Source: Clostridium sp. JN-9
GTDB lineage: Bacteria; Bacillota; Clostridia; Clostridiales; Clostridiaceae
Assembly (NCBI RefSeq): GCF_004103695.1
Contig: NZ_CP035280.1
Coordinates: 1,178,001 to 1,242,000, forward strand
Direction of reading: 5' to 3'
Length of the DNA stretch: 64,000 bases
Both the position numbers and the translations under genes were made by a program. Of the stretch, positions 34,907-43,349 are shown one piece after another. The stretch's first letter is position 1. Every line of letters begins with the position of its first letter. The notes under the pieces are model-generated. The model did no database searches and was not told where the DNA came from. It saw only the letters and a program-made list of their open reading frames with translations.

Positions 34907-35221
34907 ATGAACAGATACAATATTCAAATTACTGAACCGGCTGAAAAAGATTTGAAAGAAATCGCTGAATATATATCTAAGGAGCTTTTAGAAAGGGAAA
35001 CTGCAAAGAAAGTAGTTTCACAAATAGCAAAAGGAATTAATTCTTTAGAAGATATGCCATTAAGAAATGCATTAGTAGCTGATGGCAGACTGGCTAATAA
35101 AGGCATACGAAAAATCATAGTTGGTAATTATGTTATATTTTACAGTGCTGCTGAGGAGGATAAAACAGTCACAATTATTAGAATACTATATGGAAGACGT
35201 GATTGGATAAATTTATTATAA
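34907..35221 (+). CDS. Type II toxin, RelE/ParE family
   Basis: The 104-residue protein matches the ParE/RelE fold: ITEPAEKDLKEIAEYISKEL at the N-terminus, RKIIVGNYVIFYSAAEED in the core and VTIIRILYGRRDWINLL at the C-terminus. The C-terminal YGRRDW is usual for this subgroup. It follows the antitoxin by 1 nt and is closed by a terminator. RelE-type toxins cut mRNA on the ribosome and ParE types poison gyrase; sequence alone does not separate them here. Confidence 0.9.
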   Translation: MNRYNIQITEPAEKDLKEIAEYISKELLERETAKKVVSQIAKGINSLEDMPLRNALVADGRLANKGIRKIIVGNYVIFYSAAEEDKTVTIIRILYGRRDWINLL

Positions 35222-35232
35222 GGTATAACATT

Positions 35233-35257
35233 AACAGGGAATTTTAACCCTGTTTTT
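35233..35257 (+). terminator. Terminator of the toxin-antitoxin operon
   Basis: AACAGGG / CCCTGTT stem (7 bp) with an 8-nt loop, followed by TTTTTT. Confidence 0.85.
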
Positions 35258-35303
35258 TTGCTTAAAAATTTTGTAAGATACCTGACCCCTTAGAGTTTGT
35301 ATA

Positions 35304-35342
35304 AAAAAGGTATGCTGAAATTATTAAATAGCATACCTTTTT
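35304..35342. terminator. Bidirectional hairpin in a gene-poor stretch
   Basis: AAAAAGGTATGCT pairs with AGCATACCTTTTT over 13 bp. A/T tracts on both sides make it terminator-like on either strand. It follows a truncated GATACCTGACCCCTT repeat. The rest of 35343-35475 shows only a short CTTTGCT/AGCAAAG hairpin and no gene. Confidence 0.6.
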
Positions 35343-35475
35343 ACATTAATTATTTATAACCTTTCAATGGTCTTTGCTCAGCAAAGTATGGTGATATATT
35401 TCCACCTATTTTAGTTAATTCCTTGCCATCTGTTTAAAGATTGATAATATCAAAATTTTGATTTTTTATTTTTAT

Positions 35476-35885
35476 TTATTGCACTGGGTTATCTTTATAA
35501 ACAGATACGACTTTTCCGCTATCTATATTATCTTTATTATACAATTTAACATGGAACCAGTATGTTTCTCCGACTTTTAACTTAGAAAAATCATCCTTGC
35601 TAAAATCAAGTCTATATTCAACAAAAGTATCTTTGCCTGAATTATAACTAAATACTCTTAAATATTGATTGTTTTCTTCCTGAATTTTAACAGCAAATTT
35701 GGATTGTTCATCTTTTAGTTGTTTTTTGCCTCCAGCTCATTTGTATCTATAATGTAAATTCCAGATGTAGTCATATCAGTTGATTTTTGTTTTGCAATAC
35801 CTAAATAAAAAACTCTAAATAATAATGCAAGAACAACTATTAGTACTGTTAGCAAAATAATTTTGTACTTTAAGGATGATTTCAT
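35476..35885 (-). pseudogene. Single-pass membrane protein gene with a one-base frameshift
   Basis: On the minus strand an ATG after a GGGGGGT site starts MKSSLKYKIILLTVLIVVLA (one N-terminal membrane segment), continues to TNELEAKN, and hits a stop. The next frame continues QLKDEQSKFAVKIQEEN, YLRVFSYNSGKDTFVEYRLD and GETYWFHVKLYNKDN to a stop at 35476. Adding one base in the A run (T6 at 35722-35727 on the plus strand) restores a 136-residue exported protein. It may be a real mutation, a slippage switch or a sequencing error. Family not recognised. Confidence 0.7.
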
Positions 35886-35974
35886 AAAATACCCCCCAAT
35901 AATAAAATTTATTTTATTATATTATACACCATATATTGTAATATTGGTATAATATTACTTATAATATCAGCTTT

Positions 35975-37663
35975 CTAGCTATTACCTAAGGTATATAAGC
36001 TATAAAAATATCCTTTATTCTTAATAAGTTCATTGAATGTACCCATTTCTTCTATTAAGCCATTTTTAACAGCTACTATACAATCATATTTTTCCAGAAT
36101 GCTTGGGATAAATTTGTGAGTTACTATTATACAAGTTATATTTTCTAAATTAAGTATTGATTTTTCTATGTTATAAGAATTTTCATTATCTAATGAAGAT
36201 GTTGCCTCATCTAATATTAATATAGGTGTTTTTTTGATTATTGCTCTTGCAATAGCTATTCTTTGCTTTTCTCCACCTGAAAGGTTACATCCATTTTCAC
36301 CAACTAAGCTATTAATTTTATTAGGCAGGCTATTTATTAAGGATTCAAGACCGGATAGCTTTACGGCTTGTTCTATTTCTTCATCAGAATAATTTTCAAA
36401 TAATGTTATATTTGATTTGATGGTATCATCAAACATAAAAACATTTTGCTGTATTACAGATATTAGGCTATAAAGGTCAGTTGATTTAATCTGCCTGTTA
36501 TCTATTCCATCAATGGTAATGCTGCCCTTAAAGTCCTCATAATAGTTTAAAATTAAATTTAAAATTGTAGATTTACCGCTTCCGCTATTACCAACTAAAA
36601 CGTATTTTTTGCCTTTAATAAAGTTAAAAGAAATACCATTTAGGATTTGCTTGTCATTATTATATTTAAATTCTACATTTTTTAATATTATATTTTTATC
36701 AAATGTTTTTTTACTAATAGATCCTTTCTCTTCGTTATTTTCATTTATAATAGTATTAATTTTTTTACTTATAAGTTTAACTGATTTAAGTCTGGTTACT
36801 GATGATGAAATATCTACAATAGGATTTACAACATTGTTTAATAATTGGGCTAATGTCAATAAATATGCAATTGTCAGACTCCCTTTTAATACGAAGTAAG
36901 TTCCCAGGATAAGTGTAAAGAACTGCAGTCCCCAAGCTGATGCATAAGAAAGCATATTTACACCCCAATTTAAAATAGAAAACTTACATTTGGAATTTTC
37001 TGTGTTATAATTTACTTTCTTATAATCTGTATTTATTCTATCTTCCAATCTAAAACTTTTGATTACCTGAAAACCTGAAAAAATATCCTTAATTTTTATA
37101 GTAAACTTCCCCAAGTTATCTGAATAGTTCTTCTTCAAATAACTGATCTTTTTAGAAAATATCATTGGTATCAGCATAGGTAGAAATCCAAAGGCAAAAA
37201 TTCCAAAAGTTATATATAAATTTATTCTTGCCGTAGCAATTGTAGCCAAAATGCAGCATACAATATTTGTTAAAATGTCTAATAAATTTTCAAAATAATC
37301 TTGCTCAATAATGTTTATGTCATTTGTTAAGGTAGATATATAAGCAGCTGAATTATTTTTATTAAAGTTTCTTATATTCCTATTTAGTAATGAATTGAAT
37401 ATATCATTTTTCAGGGCATAGATTATATTTTTAATATACTTTGCTCTAAGGAACCTTTTAATATAACCAATAGCAAAGAATGTTATTAAATAAGTAACTG
37501 TAAATATAATTAAATTTTTCAAATCTTTTAATTTTCCTGTTGTGGCAACATCAATTATGTGGCCCACCACGAAAGCCATGATAACTGCCAAAACAGAGTG
37601 TATTATAGTAAAAAAGATAGTTAATATAGATAGTAGCTTGAATTTAAACAAATAATGCCTCAT
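35975..37663 (-). CDS. ABC exporter half-transporter (membrane domain fused to ATPase)
   Basis: The 562-residue protein has six N-terminal membrane segments and an ATPase domain with Walker A GNSGSGKST, signature LSGGEKQRIAIARA and Walker B ILILDEATSSLD. It is a diverged paralogue of the protein at 26321-28000 with the same domain order and a shared SxLTNDINI segment. GGGGGC precedes ATG. The two half-transporters could form a heterodimer, though they are 8 kb apart and on opposite strands. The substrate is unknown. Confidence 0.87.
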   Translation of the reverse strand: MRHYLFKFKLLSILTIFFTIIHSVLAVIMAFVVGHIIDVATTGKLKDLKNLIIFTVTYLITFFAIGYIKRFLRAKYIKNIIYALKNDIFNSLLNRNIRNFNKNNSAAYISTLTNDINIIEQDYFENLLDILTNIVCCILATIATARINLYITFGIFAFGFLPMLIPMIFSKKISYLKKNYSDNLGKFTIKIKDIFSGFQVIKSFRLEDRINTDYKKVNYNTENSKCKFSILNWGVNMLSYASAWGLQFFTLILGTYFVLKGSLTIAYLLTLAQLLNNVVNPIVDISSSVTRLKSVKLISKKINTIINENNEEKGSISKKTFDKNIILKNVEFKYNNDKQILNGISFNFIKGKKYVLVGNSGSGKSTILNLILNYYEDFKGSITIDGIDNRQIKSTDLYSLISVIQQNVFMFDDTIKSNITLFENYSDEEIEQAVKLSGLESLINSLPNKINSLVGENGCNLSGGEKQRIAIARAIIKKTPILILDEATSSLDNENSYNIEKSILNLENITCIIVTHKFIPSILEKYDCIVAVKNGLIEEMGTFNELIKNKGYFYSLYTLGNS

Positions 37664-37848
37664 TTTTAATGTGCCCCCTTTTCCAGCATTTAACTGTATG
37701 TTATCATTATATCATATAATTTTTAGGATGCAACTGTTTTTGAAAGCAGATGTTGCACATATTTTACGTATACTATTTTAACAGTAAAAGCTGTTCCAGT
37801 CCCCGGAAAGTACCTGACCCCTTGTTGACAAAAGCGGGATTTGACCTT

Positions 37849-37868
37849 TTTTCCTAGTGTTAGGAAAA
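37849..37868. promoter_or_regulatory. Palindrome upstream of the PRD regulator
   Basis: TTTTCCTA (37849-37856) and TAGGAAAA (37861-37868) form a perfect 8-bp dyad with a 4-nt centre, 74 nt before the regulator start. It may be an operator for this gene. A truncated AGTACCTGACCCCTT repeat lies just upstream. Confidence 0.4.
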
Positions 37869-37941
37869 CTATTTAAAATAAGAATTGGAATATTTAAAAT
37901 ATAATTAACTTAAAAGATTGATTTAGAAAGAAGGTGATTTA

Positions 37942-39852
37942 TTGTTAAATAAAAGACAAGAAAAAATTATCATGTTTATGCACAATAGCAAAGACTGGAT
38001 TATTGGCAAGGAATTAGCCAAGGTATTAGGGGTATCAGATCGTACTATTCGCAGTGATATATCCCATATTAATGGGTTTTATGAATATGGGTTAATTGAA
38101 TCAAGCATAAGGCTTGGTTATAGAATAAACGAGGATAAATTTCAGAGCTTGGATATAGAAGAACAAGATGCAATTCCTCAAACCTCCAAGGAGCGATGTA
38201 TTTATGTCATTAAGGAATTATTGCTTGAAAAAAATGATATTAATTTAACTCTTTTGCAGGACAAAGTATATGTGTCTGGTTATTCAATTGATAATGATAT
38301 TAAAAAAATTAAAAAAATGCTTGAGCCTTACGAAGGTCTGCACCTTATAAGAAGCAAAAATTATATTCGTTTAAGCGGCAAGGAACAAAAGAAACGTAAA
38401 TTATATAAGGATTTATTGGAAGATGAAATAAAGGGAAACTTTTTAAATTTAGACAAAATTGCTTCTTTTTATAAGGATTTTAATTTAATTGAAGTAAAAG
38501 ATATGCTTGAAGCTACACTTAAGGAATACCATTATCATATCCGTCAGCTGACTTTAACCATGATTATTATGCACATAGGAATTGCAATAGAGCGTATTAT
38601 ACATCATAATTTCATTAAAACGGATAGAAATACGGAAGAATTAAGAAACAGCCTAGAATATAAAATTGCACAAGATTTTTATCATAAGGTGGCAAAAAAA
38701 ATAAGGATAGAAATAGTTGATGATGAAGTTGCCTTAGTAGCGTCATTATTACTAGGTAAAAAAAGTACTGTTTACACCAATAATGATTCAAAATGTAAAG
38801 CTGATTATTCCATTTATGATATACTTCAGGATATCTTCCTCGACATTAAAAAAACTTTTGGTGTTGACTTCAGCTCTGATAATGAGCTGTTAAATGGGCT
38901 TGAAATGCACATTACCTCACTTATAGAACGATACAATAAGAATATTGAGATTGATAATGTATATTTGCAGGAAATCAAGCGTGACTATCCATTGGTTTTT
39001 GAGATGGGAGTAAGAGCTTGTGAGCTCCTAGAGGAAAAGCTCAATATAAAAATAAGTGAAAATGAAATTGCCTTTATTGCCTTGCATCTTGGCGTTGCAT
39101 ATGTTAGGGCAAATATATCCTATAAGTATAGAGTAGTTATGATTCATCCTCAAGATAAGGTTTTATCTAATTTATGTATGGAAAAAGTTCTTAATCGTTT
39201 TGGAGATCGCATGGAAATTATTGAAAGCATGAATTTCTTTGAGGAGTCGGCAATTACTGCTTTAAAGCCAGATTTGATTTTAACAACACTTCCATTAAAA
39301 CATAAATTATCTATTTCGACAATACAGATTTCACTGTTTGTAAATTATGAAGATGAAAATAAAATTTATAAAGCCTTGAATAATTTAGAAAAAATAAGAT
39401 GCAAGGATAATTTTAAACTTCTAGTTTTAAAGCTTATAAAAAAGGAATTTTTCTATTCTCATGTTAATGTAAATAGCCGCAATGAGTTAATTACAAAGAT
39501 GTGCAATAACTTATATAAAAAGGGTTTTGTAGATAAAGCATATGAAAGCAGTGTGCTGCAGAGAGAAAAGATATCTGCAACCTCTTTTGACTATGGTTTT
39601 GCAACCCCTCATGGTCTTAATGAAACGTTTATTAATCAGTCAGCCTTAAGCATAGCAATTTTAGATAAACCAATTTCATGGGGAGAATATGAGGTGAGAC
39701 TTGTAATCTTGTTTACCATTAATAAAGAAGATTATAAAATCCTAAGGATATTTTTTGACTGGCTAAGCAATATAATTTCTAATTCAGAGCAGTTTAGAAA
39801 ATTATTAGAAGTAAATAATTACAGTGAATTTATAGATCAAGTCTTAAAATAA
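37942..39852 (+). CDS. PRD-domain transcriptional activator with PTS EIIB/EIIA-like domains
   Basis: The 636-residue protein starts with DNA-binding HTH domains (RQEKIIMFMHNSKDWIIGKE, VLGVSDRTIRSDISHINGF), then two PTS regulation domains with conserved His (for example LEMHITSLIERYN, IAFIALHLGVAYVR), an EIIB-like segment (YRVVMIHPQDKVLSN) and a C-terminal EIIA-like domain (FATPHGLNET). This is the LicR/MtlR/ManR layout, which activates PTS operons according to phosphorylation by HPr and EII proteins. It lacks the RNA-binding domain of BglG antiterminators. TTG at 37942 has AAGAAGGTG upstream. It stands at the head of the PTS cluster it probably controls. Confidence 0.88.
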   Translation: MLNKRQEKIIMFMHNSKDWIIGKELAKVLGVSDRTIRSDISHINGFYEYGLIESSIRLGYRINEDKFQSLDIEEQDAIPQTSKERCIYVIKELLLEKNDINLTLLQDKVYVSGYSIDNDIKKIKKMLEPYEGLHLIRSKNYIRLSGKEQKKRKLYKDLLEDEIKGNFLNLDKIASFYKDFNLIEVKDMLEATLKEYHYHIRQLTLTMIIMHIGIAIERIIHHNFIKTDRNTEELRNSLEYKIAQDFYHKVAKKIRIEIVDDEVALVASLLLGKKSTVYTNNDSKCKADYSIYDILQDIFLDIKKTFGVDFSSDNELLNGLEMHITSLIERYNKNIEIDNVYLQEIKRDYPLVFEMGVRACELLEEKLNIKISENEIAFIALHLGVAYVRANISYKYRVVMIHPQDKVLSNLCMEKVLNRFGDRMEIIESMNFFEESAITALKPDLILTTLPLKHKLSISTIQISLFVNYEDENKIYKALNNLEKIRCKDNFKLLVLKLIKKEFFYSHVNVNSRNELITKMCNNLYKKGFVDKAYESSVLQREKISATSFDYGFATPHGLNETFINQSALSIAILDKPISWGEYEVRLVILFTINKEDYKILRIFFDWLSNIISNSEQFRKLLEVNNYSEFIDQVLK

Positions 39853-39874
39853 ATAATAACTAGAGGGTGAAAGT

Positions 39875-40465
39875 GTGAAAAAAGGAAGAAAATCAGTTAT
39901 TGAGAGCAAAACGGTAATTTCTAATGATGTACCAATTTGGAAACGTTTTATTGCTTACATGGTGGACTGGTATTTAGGAAGTATATTTACGTCCTTACCA
40001 ATGGTAATGATATATATGAAAGTAACAAATACACAAAACTTAAATACGAATCTATTTCAATATCCAAAACAATATGTTCTTTTAGCTGGAGGTATGGGAT
40101 TATTGTTTGGACTGTTTTATTACCTCATCGTGCCATTAAATATTTGGAAGGGGCAAACTTTAGGCAAACGATGGTGCCATTTTAAAATAGTTAAAATGGA
40201 AGGGAATAATGTGATGTTTAAAGAGCTATTTTTAAGACAAGTTATTGGCATTTTTTTAATAGAAGGGTCTTTGATTTTCCCAAGTAATTTATTTCATCAA
40301 ATCTTATCTTTCTTAATTAATGTAAATTTAATTACCCCACTTAATTATTTAGGTATAGCAATAAGCATTATATCAGCATTGTTTGTTTTATTTAGAAAGG
40401 ATCATAAAGCAATTCATGATTTGATCGCTAATACCAGGGTAATCAGTGTAGATATTGCTTCCTAG
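39875..40465 (+). CDS. RDD-family membrane protein
   Basis: The 196-residue protein has the RDD signature (WKRFIAYMVDWYL, with Arg and Asp in helix 1, and GQTLGKRWCHFKIV before helix 3) and four to five hydrophobic segments. RDD proteins are small membrane proteins of mostly unknown function, some linked to ion transport. It begins 22 nt after the regulator stop with a GTG and GAGGGTG site, so it belongs to the same transcript. Its presence inside a PTS cluster is unusual and its role there is unknown. Confidence 0.8.
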   Translation: MKKGRKSVIESKTVISNDVPIWKRFIAYMVDWYLGSIFTSLPMVMIYMKVTNTQNLNTNLFQYPKQYVLLAGGMGLLFGLFYYLIVPLNIWKGQTLGKRWCHFKIVKMEGNNVMFKELFLRQVIGIFLIEGSLIFPSNLFHQILSFLINVNLITPLNYLGIAISIISALFVLFRKDHKAIHDLIANTRVISVDIAS

Positions 40466-40539
40466 AAGCAGGAAATAGGATTAAAGCTTATAACAAATAT
40501 AAAAGTGTATACTTAAGATAACAGAAAGGAGGGACAGCC

Positions 40540-40863
40540 TTGAAGGGATTAGAGCTAGCATGTTTTCAAATTATTTCCTCAGCAGGTATGGCAAAAAGCA
40601 GCTTTATTGAAGCAATTAAAGCAGCCAAGAATAGTGACTTTATAAAAGCAAAGTCTTGTATTGATAAAGGTGATGAATATTTTGCAGAAGGACATAATAT
40701 TCATACTCAATTAATTCAGCATGAATCAGGAGATAAACAAGTTAGTCCAAACTTATTATTAGTACATGCCGAAGATCAGTTAATGTCTGTTGAAACCTGT
40801 AAGATATTAGCAAACGAATTAATTGAATCTTATGGACGCATTTCTGCTTTAGAAAATAAATAA
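40540..40863 (+). CDS. PTS lactose/cellobiose-family EIIA
   Basis: The 107-residue protein has the trimeric helical EIIA-Lac pattern with the phosphoryl His in LLLVHAEDQLMS (about residue 76) and the usual N-terminal GLELACFQIISSAGMAKSSF. It receives phosphate from HPr and passes it to EIIB. TTG start with AGAAAGGAGGG upstream. Family substrates are lactose, cellobiose, chitobiose and other beta-linked disaccharides. Confidence 0.93.
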   Translation: MKGLELACFQIISSAGMAKSSFIEAIKAAKNSDFIKAKSCIDKGDEYFAEGHNIHTQLIQHESGDKQVSPNLLLVHAEDQLMSVETCKILANELIESYGRISALENK

Positions 40864-40890
40864 TAATTATTTGATTAAAATATAAAAATA

Positions 40891-40931
40891 AATAAGTTTA
40901 TGGTTGTCAGCTAACTGACTATAAACTTATT
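40891..40931 (+). promoter_or_regulatory. Intercistronic stem-loop between EIIA and EIIB
   Basis: AATAAGTTTAT / ATAAACTTATT (11 bp) enclose a second stem GTCAG / CTGAC (5 bp). No T tract follows the stem (next bases ATACGAGG), so it is more likely an RNA processing or stability element than a terminator. It ends just before the EIIB ribosome site. Confidence 0.6.
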
Positions 40932-40950
40932 ATACGAGGTGGGAAATGAA

Positions 40951-41280
40951 ATGAAAAAAATCTATTTGTTTTGTAGTGCCGGAATGTCTACAAGCATGCT
41001 AGCAAGCAGTATGCAGGCTGCAGCAGATGAAAAATCATTGCCAATTGAAGTAAAAGCTTATCCTCATAATGAGTTAGATGAAATTATTAAAAAACATCAT
41101 CCAGATTGCATTTTATTAGGACCACAAGTTAAATATTTATATGAAAAGACTGTAAACGATTTTGGATCAACTGGTATTCCAATTGCTGTTATCGATCCTA
41201 CTGATTATGGTATGATGAAGGCTAAAAAGGTTTTAAAAAGTGCACTTAAACTAATTAAAGAAGCAAATGCAAGTAAATAG
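40951..41280 (+). CDS. PTS lactose/cellobiose-family EIIB
   Basis: The 109-residue protein has the P-loop with phosphocysteine at FCSAGMSTSML (Cys about residue 8), followed by the P-loop-like fold of the EIIB-cellobiose family (IEVKAYPHNELDEIIKKH, DCILLGPQVKYLYE). ATG at 40951 was chosen because AGGTGGG lies 7 nt upstream; a GTG four codons earlier overlaps that site. It phosphorylates the sugar carried by the following EIIC. Confidence 0.93.
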   Translation: MKKIYLFCSAGMSTSMLASSMQAAADEKSLPIEVKAYPHNELDEIIKKHHPDCILLGPQVKYLYEKTVNDFGSTGIPIAVIDPTDYGMMKAKKVLKSALKLIKEANASK

Positions 41281-41367
41281 TTTTACATTGGGGTAATAAG
41301 TGATTATTTTACTGCATTGGTATTATGATTGCTTAATTATAGAAAAATGAAATGGGGGAATATAAAC

Positions 41368-42726
41368 ATGATTAAATGGTTAGAGAAAGTTTTAATGCCA
41401 ATGGCTGAAGCAATTGGTAAAAACAAATATTTAATTGCCGTACGTGATGGTTTCTTAATATCAACGCCATTATTAATTGTGGGATCATTATTTCTATTAA
41501 TAGCGAACTTCCCAATTCCAGCATGGACTAATTGGTTAGAGTCCGTACAAGTAAACGGATCTACCTTAGCTGCTTATCTTGGAAAGCCTGCTGATGCAAC
41601 ATTTTCAATTATGGCAATTTTTGCTGTACTAGGTATAGGATATTCCTTTGCTAAGCAAATGAAAACAAATCCTATATTTGGAGCTGCAGTATCAATTATG
41701 GGCTGGTTCTTAATTATGCCTTATGGTGTAACTGGGAAAGCTCATGTTGCTGGCATAAAAGATCCAGTTCAGGTTTTCTTAGGTGGAGGACTTCCGCTTG
41801 GCTGGGTTGGTGCAAAAGGTATATTTATCGGTATAATTAGTGCTTTCTTAGCTGTACACATTTATGCTTATGCTGAACGTAAAGGATGGGTAATCAAAAT
41901 GCCTGCTGGTGTGCCTCCAACAGTTGTTCAATCCTTTGCAGCTTTAATTCCTGCTGGACTTGTTATATCTGTATTCTTTTTGATAAATTTATTTTTCGGT
42001 TTCTTTAATACTGATGTTTTCACAATCGTATTTAAGTTTCTGCAGTTACCTCTTATGAACCTAGGTGACACCTTAGGTGCTATGGTTATTGCTTACATTT
42101 TCTTACATCTATTTTGGTTCTTTGGAGTAAACGGTGGTTCTGTAGTAGGTGCTGTATTTAATCCTATTCTTCAAACTTTAACTGCTGAAAACTTGGAGTT
42201 CTTTAAAACTGGAGTTGGACAGGGACATATTATATGTCAACAATTTCAAGATTTATTTGCAACCTTTGGAGGATGTGGATCTACATTATCATTATTAATA
42301 GCAATGCTGTTATTTTGTAAATCAAAACGTATTAAACAGCTTGGAAAATTAGCTTTAGTGCCAGGTATTTTTGGCATTAATGAGCCAATAGTATTTGGAC
42401 TTCCAATAGTATTAAATCCAACTATGCTAATTCCATTTATGTTAGTTCCTACACTTAACATTGTTATTTCATATTTTGCGATGGCCTTAAAATTAGTTCC
42501 AATTTGTAATGGTGTTAATATTCCATGGACTACTCCAATTATTATTTCTGGATTTTTAGCTACAAATTGGGCAGGTTCTGTGCTTCAAGCTCTATTATTA
42601 ATTTTAGGTGTAATTATTTATATGCCATTTATAAGGATTATGGACAAACAATATATGAAAGAAGAAGCTCAAGCAAATGAAGAGGACGATGATTCTCTTG
42701 AGGATTTATCCTTTGATGACCTATAG
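41368..42726 (+). CDS. PTS lactose/cellobiose-family EIIC permease
   Basis: The 452-residue membrane protein carries the EIIC-Lac features (IAVRDGFLISTPLLIVGSLF near the N-terminus and GIFGINEPIVFGLPIVLNP with the active-site Glu). About ten membrane helices. The GGGGG site precedes ATG at 41368. C-terminal acidic tail (EEDDDSLEDLSFDDL). It transports and phosphorylates a beta-linked disaccharide or related glycoside; the exact sugar is not readable, but the adjacent catabolic genes suggest an amino sugar or glycopeptide-derived compound. Confidence 0.93.
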   Translation: MIKWLEKVLMPMAEAIGKNKYLIAVRDGFLISTPLLIVGSLFLLIANFPIPAWTNWLESVQVNGSTLAAYLGKPADATFSIMAIFAVLGIGYSFAKQMKTNPIFGAAVSIMGWFLIMPYGVTGKAHVAGIKDPVQVFLGGGLPLGWVGAKGIFIGIISAFLAVHIYAYAERKGWVIKMPAGVPPTVVQSFAALIPAGLVISVFFLINLFFGFFNTDVFTIVFKFLQLPLMNLGDTLGAMVIAYIFLHLFWFFGVNGGSVVGAVFNPILQTLTAENLEFFKTGVGQGHIICQQFQDLFATFGGCGSTLSLLIAMLLFCKSKRIKQLGKLALVPGIFGINEPIVFGLPIVLNPTMLIPFMLVPTLNIVISYFAMALKLVPICNGVNIPWTTPIIISGFLATNWAGSVLQALLLILGVIIYMPFIRIMDKQYMKEEAQANEEDDDSLEDLSFDDL

Positions 42727-42737
42727 GAGATGATTAA

Positions 42738-43265
42738 ATGTTAATTAAAATCATGATGATTTATGATCAAATTCAAGCTGGTGCAGGTACTAAGGATGAT
42801 AAAATGGTGCCATTAGGCGCTAAAAGAGAACCTATCGGACCAGCAATCATGATGGAACCATTTTTAAAAGAGATTGGCGGCAAGGTAATTGCTTGTCTTT
42901 ATTGTGGCAATGGCACTTACTTAGCTGATCCTGAGGAGGTTTCCAGAAAGCTTTGTGCTATGGTAAATAAGGTTAACCCAGATGTAGTGATGTGTGGACC
43001 TGCCTTGAATTATAAAGATTATGCCAGTATGGCAGCAAAAGTTGCTTATGATATTAATAAGTCAACTAATGTTCCAGCTTTTGCAGCTATGTCTGTTGAA
43101 AATGAGGAGATAATTGCAAGTTACAAAGATAAAGTAAATATTGTAGTTACTCCTAAAAAAGGTGGTATAGGACTTAATGATTCCTTGAGAAATATGTGCA
43201 AGCTTGCAAAGGCTTTAGTTAACAAGGAAGACGTTACAGCTTTAACTCACAGTATTTGCTTTTAA
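42738..43265 (+). CDS. GrdB-like protein (N-terminal domain only, no Sec)
   Basis: The 175-residue protein resembles the N-terminal part of glycine/betaine reductase component B: IQAGAGTKDDKMVPLG, GPAIMMEPFLKEIGGKV, NPDVVMCGPALNYKDYA and VPAFAAMSVENEEII. Full GrdB is over 400 residues with a selenocysteine in the C-terminal half, which is absent here. No in-frame TGA or SECIS is seen. It contains CLYCGNGTY, a CxxC-like pair. It lies 11 nt after EIIC and before a terminator, so it is part of the PTS operon. Role unknown. Confidence 0.75.
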   Translation: MLIKIMMIYDQIQAGAGTKDDKMVPLGAKREPIGPAIMMEPFLKEIGGKVIACLYCGNGTYLADPEEVSRKLCAMVNKVNPDVVMCGPALNYKDYASMAAKVAYDINKSTNVPAFAAMSVENEEIIASYKDKVNIVVTPKKGGIGLNDSLRNMCKLAKALVNKEDVTALTHSICF

Positions 43266-43270
43266 ATTTA

Positions 43271-43299
43271 AAAACCACTAATAAGTTTAGTGGTTTTTC
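43271..43299 (+). terminator. Intrinsic terminator after the GrdB-like gene
   Basis: AAAACCACTA / TAGTGGTTTT (10-bp stem, 7-nt loop) followed by TTCG. It would end or attenuate the PTS transcript before the asparaginase gene. Confidence 0.8.
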
Positions 43300-43349
43300 G
43301 TTATAGTGATTGTTTCAATATTATTTCAAGAAGAAAGGAGTAAGTTAAT

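Noticed and set aside
42738-43265. Selenocysteine in the GrdB-like protein
   Set aside because: There is no in-frame TGA in the gene and no SECIS-like hairpin; the Sec-bearing half of GrdB is absent.
37942-43299. BglG-type antitermination at the terminator after the GrdB-like gene
   Set aside because: The PRD regulator has DNA-binding HTH domains and no RNA-binding CAT domain, and no RAT-like sequence overlaps the terminator stem.
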